A stretch of 64,000 bases of DNA from Roseburia hominis (GCA_040702975.1 CP159990.1:1922001-1986000), one strand, 5' to 3'. Positions 50,565 through 60,125 are shown, numbered from the stretch's first letter. Notes: a model not told the origin generated them from the letters alone. Program-made: numbers and translations.

Positions 50565-51606
50565 ATCTGGACGCTTCTTCAGCGAATTTGGTGGTCACAA
50601 GCTCTTCATAGGGAACCCGTTCTTTCAGCTCTCCGGCACTTTCCAGAATATCCTGGAGAAGTTCAAAGCTATCTTTTTCAAAAATGAGGTTCTCTTTCCA
50701 GGTGTCCTGGTCATAGTACCGTTTTACAATCGTGGTGATGGTATCAAGGTCGGTTTCTTTGAACTGCGGAGCAATGACCTTAGCAATCTCTTCCGGCGTG
50801 TGGGTCTGGACATAGTCCATGCCTTTTTGCAGAGCGTTCGTGAACTTCTGGATCAGCTCCGGGTTTTCATCCATGAAGCTGCTCTTTGCACTGTATGCAG
50901 TATAGGGAACATAGCCGGAATCCACGCCGAGGGAGGCCACAACATAGCCGGCCTTTTCCAGTTCCAGGGCGGTGGCGCCAGGTTCGAATTCGACAGTGAA
51001 TTCGCCCTGCCCACCGGAAAATGCGGCTGCGGTCGAACCAAAGTCGATACTCTGATTAATCTTAAGATCTTTAGCGGGGTCCAGCCCGTTTTTCTTCAAA
51101 ATATATTCAAATACCATTTCCGGCATACCGCCTTTTCTACCCCCGAGAACATCTTTTCCTTTCAGGTCTTCCCAGGTAAAATCCGGCATTTCTTCCCGGG
51201 CTACCAGAAAGTTTCCGGCGCGCTGGGTGAGCTGGGCGAAATTGACGATGACGTCATTTGCACCTTCCTGGTAGGTGTAGATAGAAGATTCACTTCCCAT
51301 GAAACCGATATCTGCCTCTCCGGAAAGGACGGCGGTCATGACTTTGTCAGCACCAAATCCGGTGACGAGCGTGAGGTCGATCCCTTCCTCGGCGAAATAT
51401 CCTTCCTCGATCGCAACGTACTGCGGGGCATAGAAAATGGAATGGGCTACCTCATTTAAAGTGAGCGAAACGGGGGTGTTCTCCTGCGTGGTTTCAGTTT
51501 CTGCCGGCGTCTGTGTGGTCCTGGTCTCTTCTTTTGGTGAACATGCCGGCAGAACTCCCACTGCGAGCAGGGCTGCCAGCATTACAGATAAGATACGCTT
51601 TTTCAT
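50563..51606 (-). CDS. ABC transporter substrate-binding lipoprotein (NMT1/SsuA/ThiY type)
   Basis: About 347 residues. The start at 51606 has AGGAGGAAATGT before it and opens a lipoprotein signal with the lipobox LPAC. The mature protein has SLTLNEVAHSIFYAPQYVAIEEGYFAEEGIDLTLVTGFGADKVMTAVLSGEADIGFMG in pieces, typical of NMT1/SsuA-like receptors for thiamine precursors, taurine, sulfonates or nitrate. No permease or ATPase gene is beside it, so it is an orphan in this window. The ligand is unknown. Confidence 0.87.
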   Translation of the reverse strand: MKKRILSVMLAALLAVGVLPACSPKEETRTTQTPAETETTQENTPVSLTLNEVAHSIFYAPQYVAIEEGYFAEEGIDLTLVTGFGADKVMTAVLSGEADIGFMGSESSIYTYQEGANDVIVNFAQLTQRAGNFLVAREEMPDFTWEDLKGKDVLGGRKGGMPEMVFEYILKKNGLDPAKDLKINQSIDFGSTAAAFSGGQGEFTVEFEPGATALELEKAGYVVASLGVDSGYVPYTAYSAKSSFMDENPELIQKFTNALQKGMDYVQTHTPEEIAKVIAPQFKETDLDTITTIVKRYYDQDTWKENLIFEKDSFELLQDILESAGELKERVPYEELVTTKFAEEASR

Positions 51607-51695
51607 ACATTTCCTCCTGAGATTTATTGGTCTCTGGTTTAAGGTATGCATAAGTGGGTGGAGTGTGAAAGATTACTAAAACTCTGACAGAAAGA

Positions 51696-51724
51696 TTGAC
51701 AAGAAGAAGAAAATTGGGTACTAT
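51696..51724 (+). promoter_or_regulatory. Promoter of the acyl-CoA synthetase gene
   Basis: TTGACA at 51696-51701, a 17-base spacer, and TACTAT at 51719-51724, about 83 bases before the ATG. Confidence 0.75.
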
Positions 51725-51807
51725 AGACTTTAGCGGATAAATGCGTTAAAGCATAAAAATAAAACCAGATAAGAGTGCTTATTGGTAGTTGAGAAAGGGG
51801 AAAATCA

Positions 51808-53442
51808 ATGCCTATTACAGATATTTTGGAGAAGAATTGCCGATTGTATGGTGATGATGTATGCTTAGTGGAGATTAACCCGGAGATGCCGGAGACGAGA
51901 AGGGTCACCTGGAAGGAATACGACCTGATCGAGCCGGTACGGGCTTCTTATTTCCGCAGAGAGATCACCTGGAACGTATTTAACGAGAAGGCGAATCGTT
52001 TTGCCAATCTTCTGCTTGAAAGAGGGATTAAAAAAGGCGACAAGGTGGGAATCCTGCTTATGAACTGCCTGGAATGGCTGCCGATTTATTTTGGTATTCT
52101 GAAGACAGGGGCGATCGCGGTACCGCTGAATTTCCGTTATTCGGCGGAGGAGATTCAGTATTGTGTGGAGCTGGCAGAAGTGGATATCCTGGTGTTCGGA
52201 CCGGAGTTCATCGGACGTGTGGAAGAGGTGGCAGATGAGATCAGCAAGCACCGTCTACTTTACTATGTGGGGGACGGTTGCCCGGGATTTGCGGAGGATT
52301 ACACGATGCACACGGCGAATTGCTCCAGCCAGTCGCCGAAGATCGATATTACCGATGAGGATTATGCAGCCATCTATTTCTCCTCCGGAACAACAGGATT
52401 TCCGAAGGCAATCTTGCATACGCATATGGCCCTGATGCACTCGGCAAAGGTGGAGCAGAATCATCACGGACAGACAAAAGAGGACGTATTTTTGTGTATT
52501 CCGCCTCTGTATCATACAGGAGCGAAGATGCACTGGTTCGGAAGCCTTCTGACTGGCGGAAAGGCTGTGCTTTTAAAGGGAACCAACCCGGAATTCATAC
52601 TGCGGGCGGTGTCGGAAGAGAAATGTACGATCGTCTGGCTTTTAGTACCGTGGGCGCAGGATCTGCTCCTTGCGCTGGATCGCGGTGAGATCAAGCTGGA
52701 TATGTATCAGCTTGAGCAGTGGAGGCTCATGCACATCGGTGCGCAGCCGGTTCCGCAGAGTCTGATCAAGCATTGGAAGGAATATTTCCCGAACCACCAG
52801 TATGATACCAACTATGGTCTTAGCGAATCGATCGGACCAGGCTGTGTCCATCTGGGCGTGGAGAATATTCACAAAGTGGGAGCAATCGGTAAGGCCGGCT
52901 ATGGCTGGGAGACCAAGATCATTGATGAGAAGGGTGAGCCCGTGAAGCAAGGTGAGACGGGAGAACTTGCGGTCAAAGGACCGGGTGTCATGGTCTGCTA
53001 TTATAATGACAAGAAAGCGACAGATGAGGTGCTTCATGACGGGTGGCTCTATACCGGAGATATGGCTATGGAAGACGAGGACGGGTTCATTTTCCTTGTG
53101 GATAGAAAGAAAGATGTCATCATCAGTGGTGGTGAGAATATTTATCCGGTCCAGATTGAGGATTTCCTGCGCACGAATGAGGCGATACTGGACGTAGCAG
53201 TGATCGGGCTTCCGGATACCCGTCTGGGCGAGATCTCAGCGGCGATTATTTCTCTGAAGCCGGGATATACCTGCACGGAAGATGATATTAACGCATTTTG
53301 CAAGAAGCTTCCTAAATATAAACGGCCGAGGAAGATTTTCTTTGCAGATGTGCCGAGAAATGCGACCGGTAAGATTGAAAAACCGAAGCTCCGTGAGCGC
53401 TATGGAGTCAGTCATCTGGTCCAGGATCAGAACAGAGCGTAA
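51808..53442 (+). CDS. AMP-binding acyl-CoA synthetase/ligase
   Basis: A 544-residue ANL-family enzyme that activates a carboxylic acid with ATP to an acyl-AMP and then an acyl-CoA. Motifs in order: FNEKANRFANLLLERGIKKGDKVGI, AIYFSSGTTGFPKAILHTH (P-loop), YDTNYGLSESIGPG, YTGDMAMEDEDGFIF and DRKKDVIISGGENIYPVQIE, ending with the catalytic Lys in NATGKIEKPKLRE. The acid is not known; fatty, bile and aromatic acids are all possible. It is a single gene with its own promoter. RBS AAAGGGG precedes the ATG. Confidence 0.88.
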   Translation: MPITDILEKNCRLYGDDVCLVEINPEMPETRRVTWKEYDLIEPVRASYFRREITWNVFNEKANRFANLLLERGIKKGDKVGILLMNCLEWLPIYFGILKTGAIAVPLNFRYSAEEIQYCVELAEVDILVFGPEFIGRVEEVADEISKHRLLYYVGDGCPGFAEDYTMHTANCSSQSPKIDITDEDYAAIYFSSGTTGFPKAILHTHMALMHSAKVEQNHHGQTKEDVFLCIPPLYHTGAKMHWFGSLLTGGKAVLLKGTNPEFILRAVSEEKCTIVWLLVPWAQDLLLALDRGEIKLDMYQLEQWRLMHIGAQPVPQSLIKHWKEYFPNHQYDTNYGLSESIGPGCVHLGVENIHKVGAIGKAGYGWETKIIDEKGEPVKQGETGELAVKGPGVMVCYYNDKKATDEVLHDGWLYTGDMAMEDEDGFIFLVDRKKDVIISGGENIYPVQIEDFLRTNEAILDVAVIGLPDTRLGEISAAIISLKPGYTCTEDDINAFCKKLPKYKRPRKIFFADVPRNATGKIEKPKLRERYGVSHLVQDQNRA

Positions 53443-53473
53443 AAGAAAATTGATGGTAAATTTCTATAAAATA

Positions 53474-53502
53474 TTGAAATACAGGACAAGATTTGCTATA
53501 GT
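53474..53502 (+). promoter_or_regulatory. Promoter of the 53551 lipoprotein gene
   Basis: TTGAAA at 53474-53479, a 17-base spacer, and TATAGT at 53497-53502. Confidence 0.65.
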
Positions 53503-53550
53503 ATCTTTAGAATAAATGCAGAGTATCTGTATGAGGGAAAAGGAGAAGAT

Positions 53551-54174
53551 ATGATGAGAAGTCACAAATTGGGAGTCATTGCGGCGGCTTTGGCTGTAGT
53601 TCTTGGCGTGAGTGCCTGCGGAGCCACAAAATTCGATGCGCAGGGGTATACGAAGAGTTGTTTAGATGCGGTTTATAAGGAAGAGTATAAAGAGTATGCA
53701 GATTTCCTTAAGATTTCTGAGGAAGAAGCGAAGAAGCAGATGGACGACGATTTCATGGAAAGCATCAACCAGGAACTGGTAGGAGTGACAGGTCTGAGTG
53801 ATGAGATGAAGAATAAATATGCCGATATTGAACGGCAGATTAGGACCATGGCAAAATACGAGGTAAAAGAAGCGAAAGAGTCCGATAATGGATTTACGGT
53901 TACGGTTGAGGTAGAGCCTTCTGATATTTACCAGACCCTGGAAGCGAGTGCAGAGGAAGCGCTCAGCGAGGCAGACGAGTCTGTCGATCTGACGCAGGGA
54001 GACGTTCTGGCACAGCTTTTGATCGACAGTGTGCAGAAGAGTATTGATAAGAATACTTATGGCGAGAAGACTACGGTAGAGCTTGAGGTCACAAAAGAAG
54101 ACAATGTCTATACTTTGAAAGATGCAGAGATGGTAAAGATTCAGGAAGCATTATTCCCGGAATCTACTCAATAA
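53551..54174 (+). CDS. Lipoprotein of unknown function (DUF5105-like)
   Basis: A 207-residue protein with a signal peptide and lipobox VSAC at about residue 23, so it is anchored outside the membrane. The mature part is helical and acidic (FLKISEEEAKKQMDDDFMESIN, FTVTVEVEPSDIYQTLE) and resembles DUF5105-type lipoproteins of Firmicutes, whose function is unknown. RBS AAGGAGAAG precedes the ATG pair at 53551. A terminator follows before glgB. Confidence 0.75.
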   Translation: MMRSHKLGVIAAALAVVLGVSACGATKFDAQGYTKSCLDAVYKEEYKEYADFLKISEEEAKKQMDDDFMESINQELVGVTGLSDEMKNKYADIERQIRTMAKYEVKEAKESDNGFTVTVEVEPSDIYQTLEASAEEALSEADESVDLTQGDVLAQLLIDSVQKSIDKNTYGEKTTVELEVTKEDNVYTLKDAEMVKIQEALFPESTQ

Positions 54175-54217
54175 ACAAGAATAAGCATTTTATGCGGAAG
54201 GTTTTTTAGAAAGAATA

Positions 54218-54256
54218 CCGCCGCACCGGCAGGAAAACTGGTGTGGCGGATTTTTT
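54218..54256 (+). terminator. Terminator after the lipoprotein gene
   Basis: CCGCCGCACC at 54218-54227 pairs with GGTGTGGCGG at 54240-54249 (one wobble), followed by TTTTTT. Confidence 0.85.
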
Positions 54257-54366
54257 AAAGTAAGTTTCTGACACTTGGTCAGTTTTTGGACGGCTCGCGC
54301 AGAGAGTGTTGACCGTGATATGTGGCAGAGATGCCGAAAATGCGATAGTAAAAAGGAGAAGGTAAG

Positions 54367-56196
54367 ATGCAGCAGGAATTTTATACAGGACATCTTTTTG
54401 AAATGTATCAGTATTTTGGAGCACATAGGGAAACAGACGGGTTCCGGTTTCGGGTATTTGCTCCCGGAGCGTCCGGTGTTACGGTGATGGGAGAGTTCAG
54501 TGATTGGCAGGAGTTCCCGATGTATCAGGAGAATCAAAGCGGAGTTTATGTCTCGGCTCCGGTCAAGGCCGAGTACGGGCAGATGTACAAATATTGCATT
54601 TATACCAGGGACCAAAGACGGGTAGAACACTGTGACCCTTACGGGTTCCAGATGGAGCTGCGCCCGGGAGACTGCTCCATTCTGACGGATCTTCATGCGT
54701 ATACATTTCACGATGAGAAGTGGCTTCGTGAGCGGAGCGCCGGATACGACAGGGCGCTGAACGTTTATGAGATTCATGCCGGATCATGGAGAAAAAAGGG
54801 AGAAGGGTATGAGGACTGGTATACCTATTCTGAGCTGGCGGACAGGCTGATTCCTTACGTAAAACAGAACCATTATACACATATTGAGCTGATGCCGTTA
54901 TCCGAGCACCCCTTTGACGGGTCCTGGGGATATCAGAATACCGGATTTTTTGCGCCGACTTCACGCTATGGAACGCCGGATCAGTTAAAAGAATTTGTGG
55001 ACCGCTGCCATCAGGAGGGAATCGGTGTTATCATGGATTTTGTTCCGGTACATTTTGCGGTCGACAGTTATGGACTTAGGGAGTTTGATGGTACCTGTCT
55101 GTACGAGTATCCCAATGCGGCAGTGGGAGAGAGCGAGTGGGGAAGCTGCAATTTCATGCATTCCCGCGGAGAGATCCGGTGTTTCCTGCAGTCCGCGGCA
55201 AATTATTGGCTGAGCGAATTCCATTTTGACGGACTTCGCATGGACGCTGTGAGCAGGTTGATTTACTGGCAGGGCGATGAAGAGCGCGGGGTAAATGGTA
55301 CGACGCTCGATTTCCTGAAGGTCATGAACCAGGGACTCAAGGAGAGACACCCGACCGCCATGTTGATTGCAGAGGATTCCACCTCCTACCCGGGCGTGAC
55401 AAAACCGGTGTATGAGGGTGGACTTGGGTTCGATTACAAGTGGGATCTGGGATTTATGCATGATACGCTGGAGTATTTCCAGAGTGCGCCCGAGTACCGC
55501 ACGCGGGATTACCATAAACTGACGTTTTCCATGATGTACTATTATAATGAGAGATATATGCTGGAATATTGTCATGATGAGGTCGTACACGGAAAAGCAA
55601 CAATCCTGCAGAAAATGAATGGAGAATATGAGACAAAATTCCCCCAGGCAAGGGCAATGTACATGTATATGATGGCCCACCCGGGCAAGAAGCTGAATTT
55701 TATGGGAAATGAGTTCGGCCAGCTCCGCGAGTGGGACGAAAGCCGGGAGCAGGACTGGGATATGCTGAAATATCCGAATCATGATGCCTTCCACCATTAT
55801 ATGATGGAGCTTAACCGCATTTATTGTGAAAATGATGCCTTCCATTACGATTACGATCCGCAGAATTTTAGCTGGGCGGACTGCCATCAGGAAGGGCGGT
55901 GCATCTATGCAATCAGGCGGCGGGGAGAGAAGAAGGATTTTCTTGCAGTATTTAATTTCTCAGATGTGACGCAGAGGGCGTATGCGGTGGCTTTGGAAAA
56001 GGAGGGAACAGTAAAGATCGAACTGAATTCTGACTGGGAGGAGTATGGCGGTACGACGAAAAAGACATACAGCCTGAAAAAAGGCCAGATTAAGGAGAAG
56101 ATGTTGACGCTGGATCTGCCGCCGTTTTCCGGAGTTTTGTTGTCTGTTTTAATGGAAGAAAAGGCTAAAGAAAGCATTGTAAAGGCAGAAAAATAA
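54367..56196 (+). CDS. glgB: 1,4-alpha-glucan branching enzyme
   Basis: A 609-residue GH13 enzyme that adds alpha-1,6 branches to glycogen. The N-terminal CBM48-like domain (YQYFGAHRETDGFRFRVFAPGASGVTVMGEFSDW) is followed by the barrel: HYTHIELMPLSEHPFDGSWGYQ, FVPVHF, DGLRMDAVSRLIYW (nucleophile Asp), LIAEDSTSYPGV (acid/base Glu) and EYCHDEVVHGK. It is a little shorter than the common 630-730 residues, lacking the longer N-terminal extension. RBS AAGGAGAAGG precedes the ATG. No other glg genes are near. Confidence 0.93.
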   Translation: MQQEFYTGHLFEMYQYFGAHRETDGFRFRVFAPGASGVTVMGEFSDWQEFPMYQENQSGVYVSAPVKAEYGQMYKYCIYTRDQRRVEHCDPYGFQMELRPGDCSILTDLHAYTFHDEKWLRERSAGYDRALNVYEIHAGSWRKKGEGYEDWYTYSELADRLIPYVKQNHYTHIELMPLSEHPFDGSWGYQNTGFFAPTSRYGTPDQLKEFVDRCHQEGIGVIMDFVPVHFAVDSYGLREFDGTCLYEYPNAAVGESEWGSCNFMHSRGEIRCFLQSAANYWLSEFHFDGLRMDAVSRLIYWQGDEERGVNGTTLDFLKVMNQGLKERHPTAMLIAEDSTSYPGVTKPVYEGGLGFDYKWDLGFMHDTLEYFQSAPEYRTRDYHKLTFSMMYYYNERYMLEYCHDEVVHGKATILQKMNGEYETKFPQARAMYMYMMAHPGKKLNFMGNEFGQLREWDESREQDWDMLKYPNHDAFHHYMMELNRIYCENDAFHYDYDPQNFSWADCHQEGRCIYAIRRRGEKKDFLAVFNFSDVTQRAYAVALEKEGTVKIELNSDWEEYGGTTKKTYSLKKGQIKEKMLTLDLPPFSGVLLSVLMEEKAKESIVKAEK

Positions 56197-56201
56197 AGAA
56201 T

Positions 56202-56245
56202 GAGATGAAGGTCTAATGAATCTTCACTTAGATATGCATGGTAAC
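56202..56245 (-). repeat. Terminator-linked palindromic repeat, copy 5 (minus orientation)
   Basis: Read on the minus strand: GTTACCATGCATATCTAAG, then TGAAGATTCATTAGACCTTCA and TCTC. It follows the terminator at 56253-56288 in the direction of the minus-strand GH2 gene, as the plus copies do for plus genes. Confidence 0.7.
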
Positions 56246-56252
56246 ATGCAAA

Positions 56253-56288
56253 GTATAAAAGGAAGGCTTTCGTGCCTTCCCTTTATAC
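56253..56288. terminator. Bidirectional terminator between glgB and the GH2 gene
   Basis: GTATAAAAGGAAGGC at 56253-56267 pairs with GCCTTCCCTTTATAC at 56274-56288 (one wobble), with a short TTTCGT loop. Confidence 0.8.
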
Positions 56289-56332
56289 TTTATTGACATA
56301 TAGAAGTCAGTTGGATCTTATTCGGATTCGAA

Positions 56333-58126
56333 TCACAGTTTGCATACTTTTCGGTCATAGGTCAGAAGACCATTGGTCTCCTCCTCAATATCCGAGAGCT
56401 GCGTATATACAATCCCGCAAAGCCCTTTGTTTTTCAACGGCTCTATCTCTTCCCTCATCAGTTTGTCGTAAGCCCTCCGGAAGGTCTCCTCGTCGGGAAA
56501 GAGCTTATACCCGTATACACTGCGGGAACTGGTGTGACCTGGTACCTGGCAGGAGTAGCCGCCAAGCTCGGATATGATAAACGCCCGCTTATCCGGAGCT
56601 ACAAATTGCCTGGCAAAATAGTTATGTTCACTTCTGAAATCACCCTGCCTTCGGTCGAACCATCCGCTTGCGGAATCGATAAGCCGGGCAGGGTCCATAT
56701 CACGGAACAGGCGCGTCAGTTTTTTGGTGTCAAATTGTCCCCAGCCCTCGTTAAAAATACACCAGGTGCTGATGCAGGGGAAACATCGAAGCGCTGCCAC
56801 CGATTCCCTGCATTCCCGAATAAATTCCTCCTGGCCGCGCTGACTTTTCCTACCGAGAAGCAGATAAAAGTGGTCGTTTAATTTGCGTTTGAAGGCCGGA
56901 AACAGGGCCGGGAGCCATGTCATGAGCGGGGCAGAATATTTGCCGCCGCTTACCATATCCTGCCATACGATCATGCCCAGACGGTCGCAATGGTAATACC
57001 ACCTGGCACATTCGATCTTAACGTGTTTGCGTATCATATTAAAGCCCAGCTTTTTCATGGACTGAATATCATAGATCAGCGCCTCGTCTGACGGCGCAGT
57101 ATACAGGCCGTCGGGCCAATATCCCTGGTCGAGAACGCCTGTCAAAAACAGCGGCTTGTGGTTAAGGCAGAAGCGGGGATAGTGCTTTTCATCGAGTTCA
57201 ACGGAATACTGCCGCATGGCAAAATATCCGGTGACCTCGTCACTGCCCGCACAGACCTTCAGATGATAAAGGTAGGGATTCTCAGGAGTCCAGGAAATCA
57301 TCTGATCCACGTCGCAGTAGCAGGTATATTCGCAAAGGGAATCGGAATGGTTGGTACAGGTTCCCTTGGAAATGACCACTCCGTTCTGATCAATCACATG
57401 GCAGGTCACCGGTTCGCAGCCGTGATATACAGGGAGCGGACGATTCAAGGTGATAGCTACGTGGACCGTCTCCTTGTCGTAATGCGGGGTCAGCCTAAGA
57501 TCCGTGATATGAATCGCGGGCACCCTCTCCAGCCACACTGTCTGCCAGATGCCGCTCTGGGCCGTGTAGAACATTCCTCCCCGTTTTAAACGCTGTTTGC
57601 CAACGCTTCGGCTGGAGGTGTCGGAAACGTCTTCCACCTGAACCTGAAGTATATTGTCTTCCTCCTTTAAATATTCCGTGATATCTACGGAAAATGGCAG
57701 ATAGCCGCCAAGATGAGCGATGGCCTGCCGCCCGTTGATCAGTACGCGGGCAAGCTGGTCTACGGCGCCGAAATGAAGGATACAGCGGCTGTCGTCGTCC
57801 GGCCTTACATCTGCCGGAAGAGCACGCTCATAAATCAAAGTCTGATTCGGTTTTAATTGAAATCCGGCTTCGGATAAAGACGCCTCGGGTGAAAAGGGAA
57901 CGAGAATCCTGCCTTTCTGTAAAACGGTACGTTTACGAGAGGAAACTAAAGTATAATCCCAATACCCGTTCAGGATCGTATAATCATCTCTTACCATCTG
58001 AGGGCGGGGATATTCGTCCCGGACTTTGGCAGGCACAAGCTTCTCACCCCAAATGGTGGTAAGAGGGCGCAATTTTTCTTTTTTTACAAATATTCGTGCA
58101 CTTCTAAGAGTATCCTGCAGATTCAT
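56333..58126 (-). CDS. Glycoside hydrolase family 2 protein
   Basis: A 597-residue GH2 enzyme. The jelly-roll N-terminal domain is seen in LNGYWDYTLVSS, YERALPADV and HFGAVDQLARVLINGRQAIAHLGGYLPFSVDITEYLKEEDNILQVQVEDVSD, the immunoglobulin-like domain in the middle, and the barrel has NMIRKHVKIECARWYYHCDRLGMIVWQDM, the acid/base Glu in STWCIFNEGWGQF and the nucleophile Glu in FIISELGGYSC. No signal peptide, so it is cytosolic. Beta-galactosidase, beta-glucuronidase or beta-mannosidase specificity cannot be told. RBS AAGGAGG precedes the ATG. Confidence 0.9.
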   Translation of the reverse strand: MNLQDTLRSARIFVKKEKLRPLTTIWGEKLVPAKVRDEYPRPQMVRDDYTILNGYWDYTLVSSRKRTVLQKGRILVPFSPEASLSEAGFQLKPNQTLIYERALPADVRPDDDSRCILHFGAVDQLARVLINGRQAIAHLGGYLPFSVDITEYLKEEDNILQVQVEDVSDTSSRSVGKQRLKRGGMFYTAQSGIWQTVWLERVPAIHITDLRLTPHYDKETVHVAITLNRPLPVYHGCEPVTCHVIDQNGVVISKGTCTNHSDSLCEYTCYCDVDQMISWTPENPYLYHLKVCAGSDEVTGYFAMRQYSVELDEKHYPRFCLNHKPLFLTGVLDQGYWPDGLYTAPSDEALIYDIQSMKKLGFNMIRKHVKIECARWYYHCDRLGMIVWQDMVSGGKYSAPLMTWLPALFPAFKRKLNDHFYLLLGRKSQRGQEEFIRECRESVAALRCFPCISTWCIFNEGWGQFDTKKLTRLFRDMDPARLIDSASGWFDRRQGDFRSEHNYFARQFVAPDKRAFIISELGGYSCQVPGHTSSRSVYGYKLFPDEETFRRAYDKLMREEIEPLKNKGLCGIVYTQLSDIEEETNGLLTYDRKVCKL

Positions 58127-58254
58127 ATAGGTCCTCCTTGGGCATATAGAGCAATCTATATGCCGGTATACGTTTAAAATCTTATTACTTACAAGTATAC
58201 CATAAAAAATCAGAATACTCTCCGGCTTTATAGTTTTTTTAGAAATTTTGAGAA

Positions 58255-58437
58255 TTATTTCTGTTTTGGAACCTTTGGAGGCTGGTAATGATAGACATCT
58301 TCGTAGTTTTCCAGTTCACCTTTGGTGGTGGGAAGAAAGGGAATCAGTCCGGTACAGTCCCAGGTAGAGGCTGCGTTGGAAAGATAGTCATAGGAGTCGA
58401 TGATGCGCTGGTTTTCATTTTTCTCATTTTTATTCAT
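58255..58437 (-). CDS. Small conserved-looking protein of unknown function
   Basis: A 60-residue acidic and aromatic protein: NENQRIIDSYDYLSNAASTWDCTGLIPFLP, then ELENYEDVYHYQPPKVP. AAGGA lies six bases before the ATG. It has one Cys and no membrane segment. I have no function to offer; the ordered SYDYLSNAASTWDCTGLIP stretch and a good RBS suggest it is a real gene of a Lachnospiraceae-restricted family. Confidence 0.55.
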   Translation of the reverse strand: MNKNEKNENQRIIDSYDYLSNAASTWDCTGLIPFLPTTKGELENYEDVYHYQPPKVPKQK

Positions 58438-58639
58438 ATTTGTCCTTCTTTCTTTTTCGTTTGTTGGTATATTTTTTCCATTTTTTTACTATTTTCTTTC
58501 GAATTTAAACGAAATAGTTATTGTTAGTTTGCGTTATTTGGGAAAAAGTATGTAAAAAATATTGTAAAATTAAAGAGAAAAGGATATGATATATGCAGAT
58601 CAGAATTTTTGAGCGCTAAAGAAAAGAGAGGAACAAAGA

Positions 58640-59353
58640 ATGAAAATAGTTTTAGATACGCACACGCATACATTGGTAAGCGGACATGCTTATAACACCA
58701 TTCGGGAGATGGCGATGATGGCAAAGGAAAAAGGGCTCGAGGCGCTGGCGATTACAGATCATGCGCCGAATATGCCGGGAAGCTGTCATTCCTTTTACTT
58801 CCAGAATCTTGATGCAGTGCCTCGGAAGATGTACGGAGTCAGATTATTCATGGGAACAGAGCTGAATATCATGGACGAGCTGGGAACAGTGGATCTGGAA
58901 CAGCCGGTCCTTAGTAAGCTGGATCTGGTGATTGCAAGCGTACATACCCCTTGTTTTAAAAGCGCACGGACCATTGAGAAGGTGACGGCAGCTTACATAG
59001 CTGCGATGGAGAATCCGCTGGTCAACATCATCGGCCACCCAGATGACGGAAGATACCCTGTGGATTATGACCTGTTAGTGAGAAAAGCAAAGGAAACTGG
59101 AACGATCCTGGAACTGAATGACACTTCCCTAAAGCCAGGCGGGTTCCGCGCAGATACCAGGGAAAATGATAAAAAGATGCTGAAAAAATGTAAGGAATAC
59201 CAGGTACCAATCACGATCGGAAGCGATGCACATATGGACGTGGATATCGCAGATTTTACACTGGCTTTGGAACTCTTGAAGGAGTGTGAATTTCCGGAGG
59301 AGCTGGTGATCAATACGTCGGTCGCGAAACTGGAAAAAATGCTTGCCATCTAG
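58640..59353 (+). CDS. PHP-domain phosphatase (YcdX type)
   Basis: A 237-residue PHP-family metal-dependent phosphatase. Metal ligands are seen in DTHTHTLVSGHAYN, ITDHAPNMPG, MGTELNIMD, IASVHTPCF, IIGHPDDGRYPVD and the late GSDAHMDVDIADF. The pattern matches the YcdX group, trinuclear zinc phosphatases with unknown physiological substrates. RBS AGAGAGG precedes the ATG by about 9 bases. DUF1836 follows after 39 bases in the same direction. Confidence 0.88.
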   Translation: MKIVLDTHTHTLVSGHAYNTIREMAMMAKEKGLEALAITDHAPNMPGSCHSFYFQNLDAVPRKMYGVRLFMGTELNIMDELGTVDLEQPVLSKLDLVIASVHTPCFKSARTIEKVTAAYIAAMENPLVNIIGHPDDGRYPVDYDLLVRKAKETGTILELNDTSLKPGGFRADTRENDKKMLKKCKEYQVPITIGSDAHMDVDIADFTLALELLKECEFPEELVINTSVAKLEKMLAI

Positions 59354-59392
59354 TTTTTAATACTATATAATGGTCATATCGAGGTGAAGATA

Positions 59393-59995
59393 ATGACAGT
59401 TGACAAAGATAATCTGCTGGAAAGCATTTTGGAGAGTATTGGGAGAATCGACTACGTTCACGCCAAGGATATTCCGAATATCGACCTGTATATGGATCAG
59501 GTGACGACTTTTATGGAGGAGCAGCTCAGGACGACCAAGCGGTATGAGGAGGACAAGGTCCTTACTAAGACCATGATCAACAATTATGCAAAGAATAACC
59601 TGCTTCCTCCGCCTGTGAAGAAGAAATACACCAGAGAACACCTTTTGGTTCTGATCTTCGTATACTATTTTAAAAATATTTTGTCGATCAAAGACATTGA
59701 GACGTTGCTGGATCCGCTGACAGAGAGGTATTTTGGGGCAGATGGCGGATTTGACATGAAGAAGGTCTATGATGAAGTCTGCAAGATGGAGAAAAGCCGG
59801 ATCGGCCAGATGCAGGACGATATCAGGGAATTATATCAGAGCGCAGAAGGCGCGTTCGCGGACGTGGCAGAGGAGGAGAAAGAGTATTTACAGCTATTTG
59901 CCTTTATCTGCAATCTCAGTTTTGATGTGTATGTAAAGAAGCAGATCATTGAGAAATTAATCGACGAGCTGCCGCCGGCAGGCAAGCGGAAGTAG
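59393..59995 (+). CDS. DUF1836 family protein
   Basis: About 200 residues. The region DVKDIPNIDLYMDQVTTFMEEQL-like, followed by LTKTMINNYAKNNLLPPPVKKKYTREHLLVLIFVYYFKNILSIKDIETLL, is the DUF1836 domain, which has a MerR-like helix-turn-helix look (KTMINNYAK...LLPPP). It is probably a DNA-binding regulator, but no target is known. ATG 59393 has GAGGTGAAG before it; the frame also opens at GTG 59384. Confidence 0.85.
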   Translation: MTVDKDNLLESILESIGRIDYVHAKDIPNIDLYMDQVTTFMEEQLRTTKRYEEDKVLTKTMINNYAKNNLLPPPVKKKYTREHLLVLIFVYYFKNILSIKDIETLLDPLTERYFGADGGFDMKKVYDEVCKMEKSRIGQMQDDIRELYQSAEGAFADVAEEEKEYLQLFAFICNLSFDVYVKKQIIEKLIDELPPAGKRK

Positions 59996-60060
59996 CCGGG
60001 TAAACAGCAAATGAACGTTTTTGTCGTATACATGGCAATTTAAAAGTATATCTGGCAACA

Positions 60061-60115
60061 AAAAAACAGACACCTTAAGAGACTTATGCAGTCAGCTTTT
60101 AAGTGTCTGTTTTTT
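60061..60115. terminator. Bidirectional terminator after DUF1836
   Basis: AAAAAACAGACACCTTAA at 60061-60078 pairs with TTAAGTGTCTGTTTTT at 60099-60114, one bulged C. It serves the convergent DUF1836 and YerC-like genes. Confidence 0.85.
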
Positions 60116-60125
60116 GCTGTCGGAT

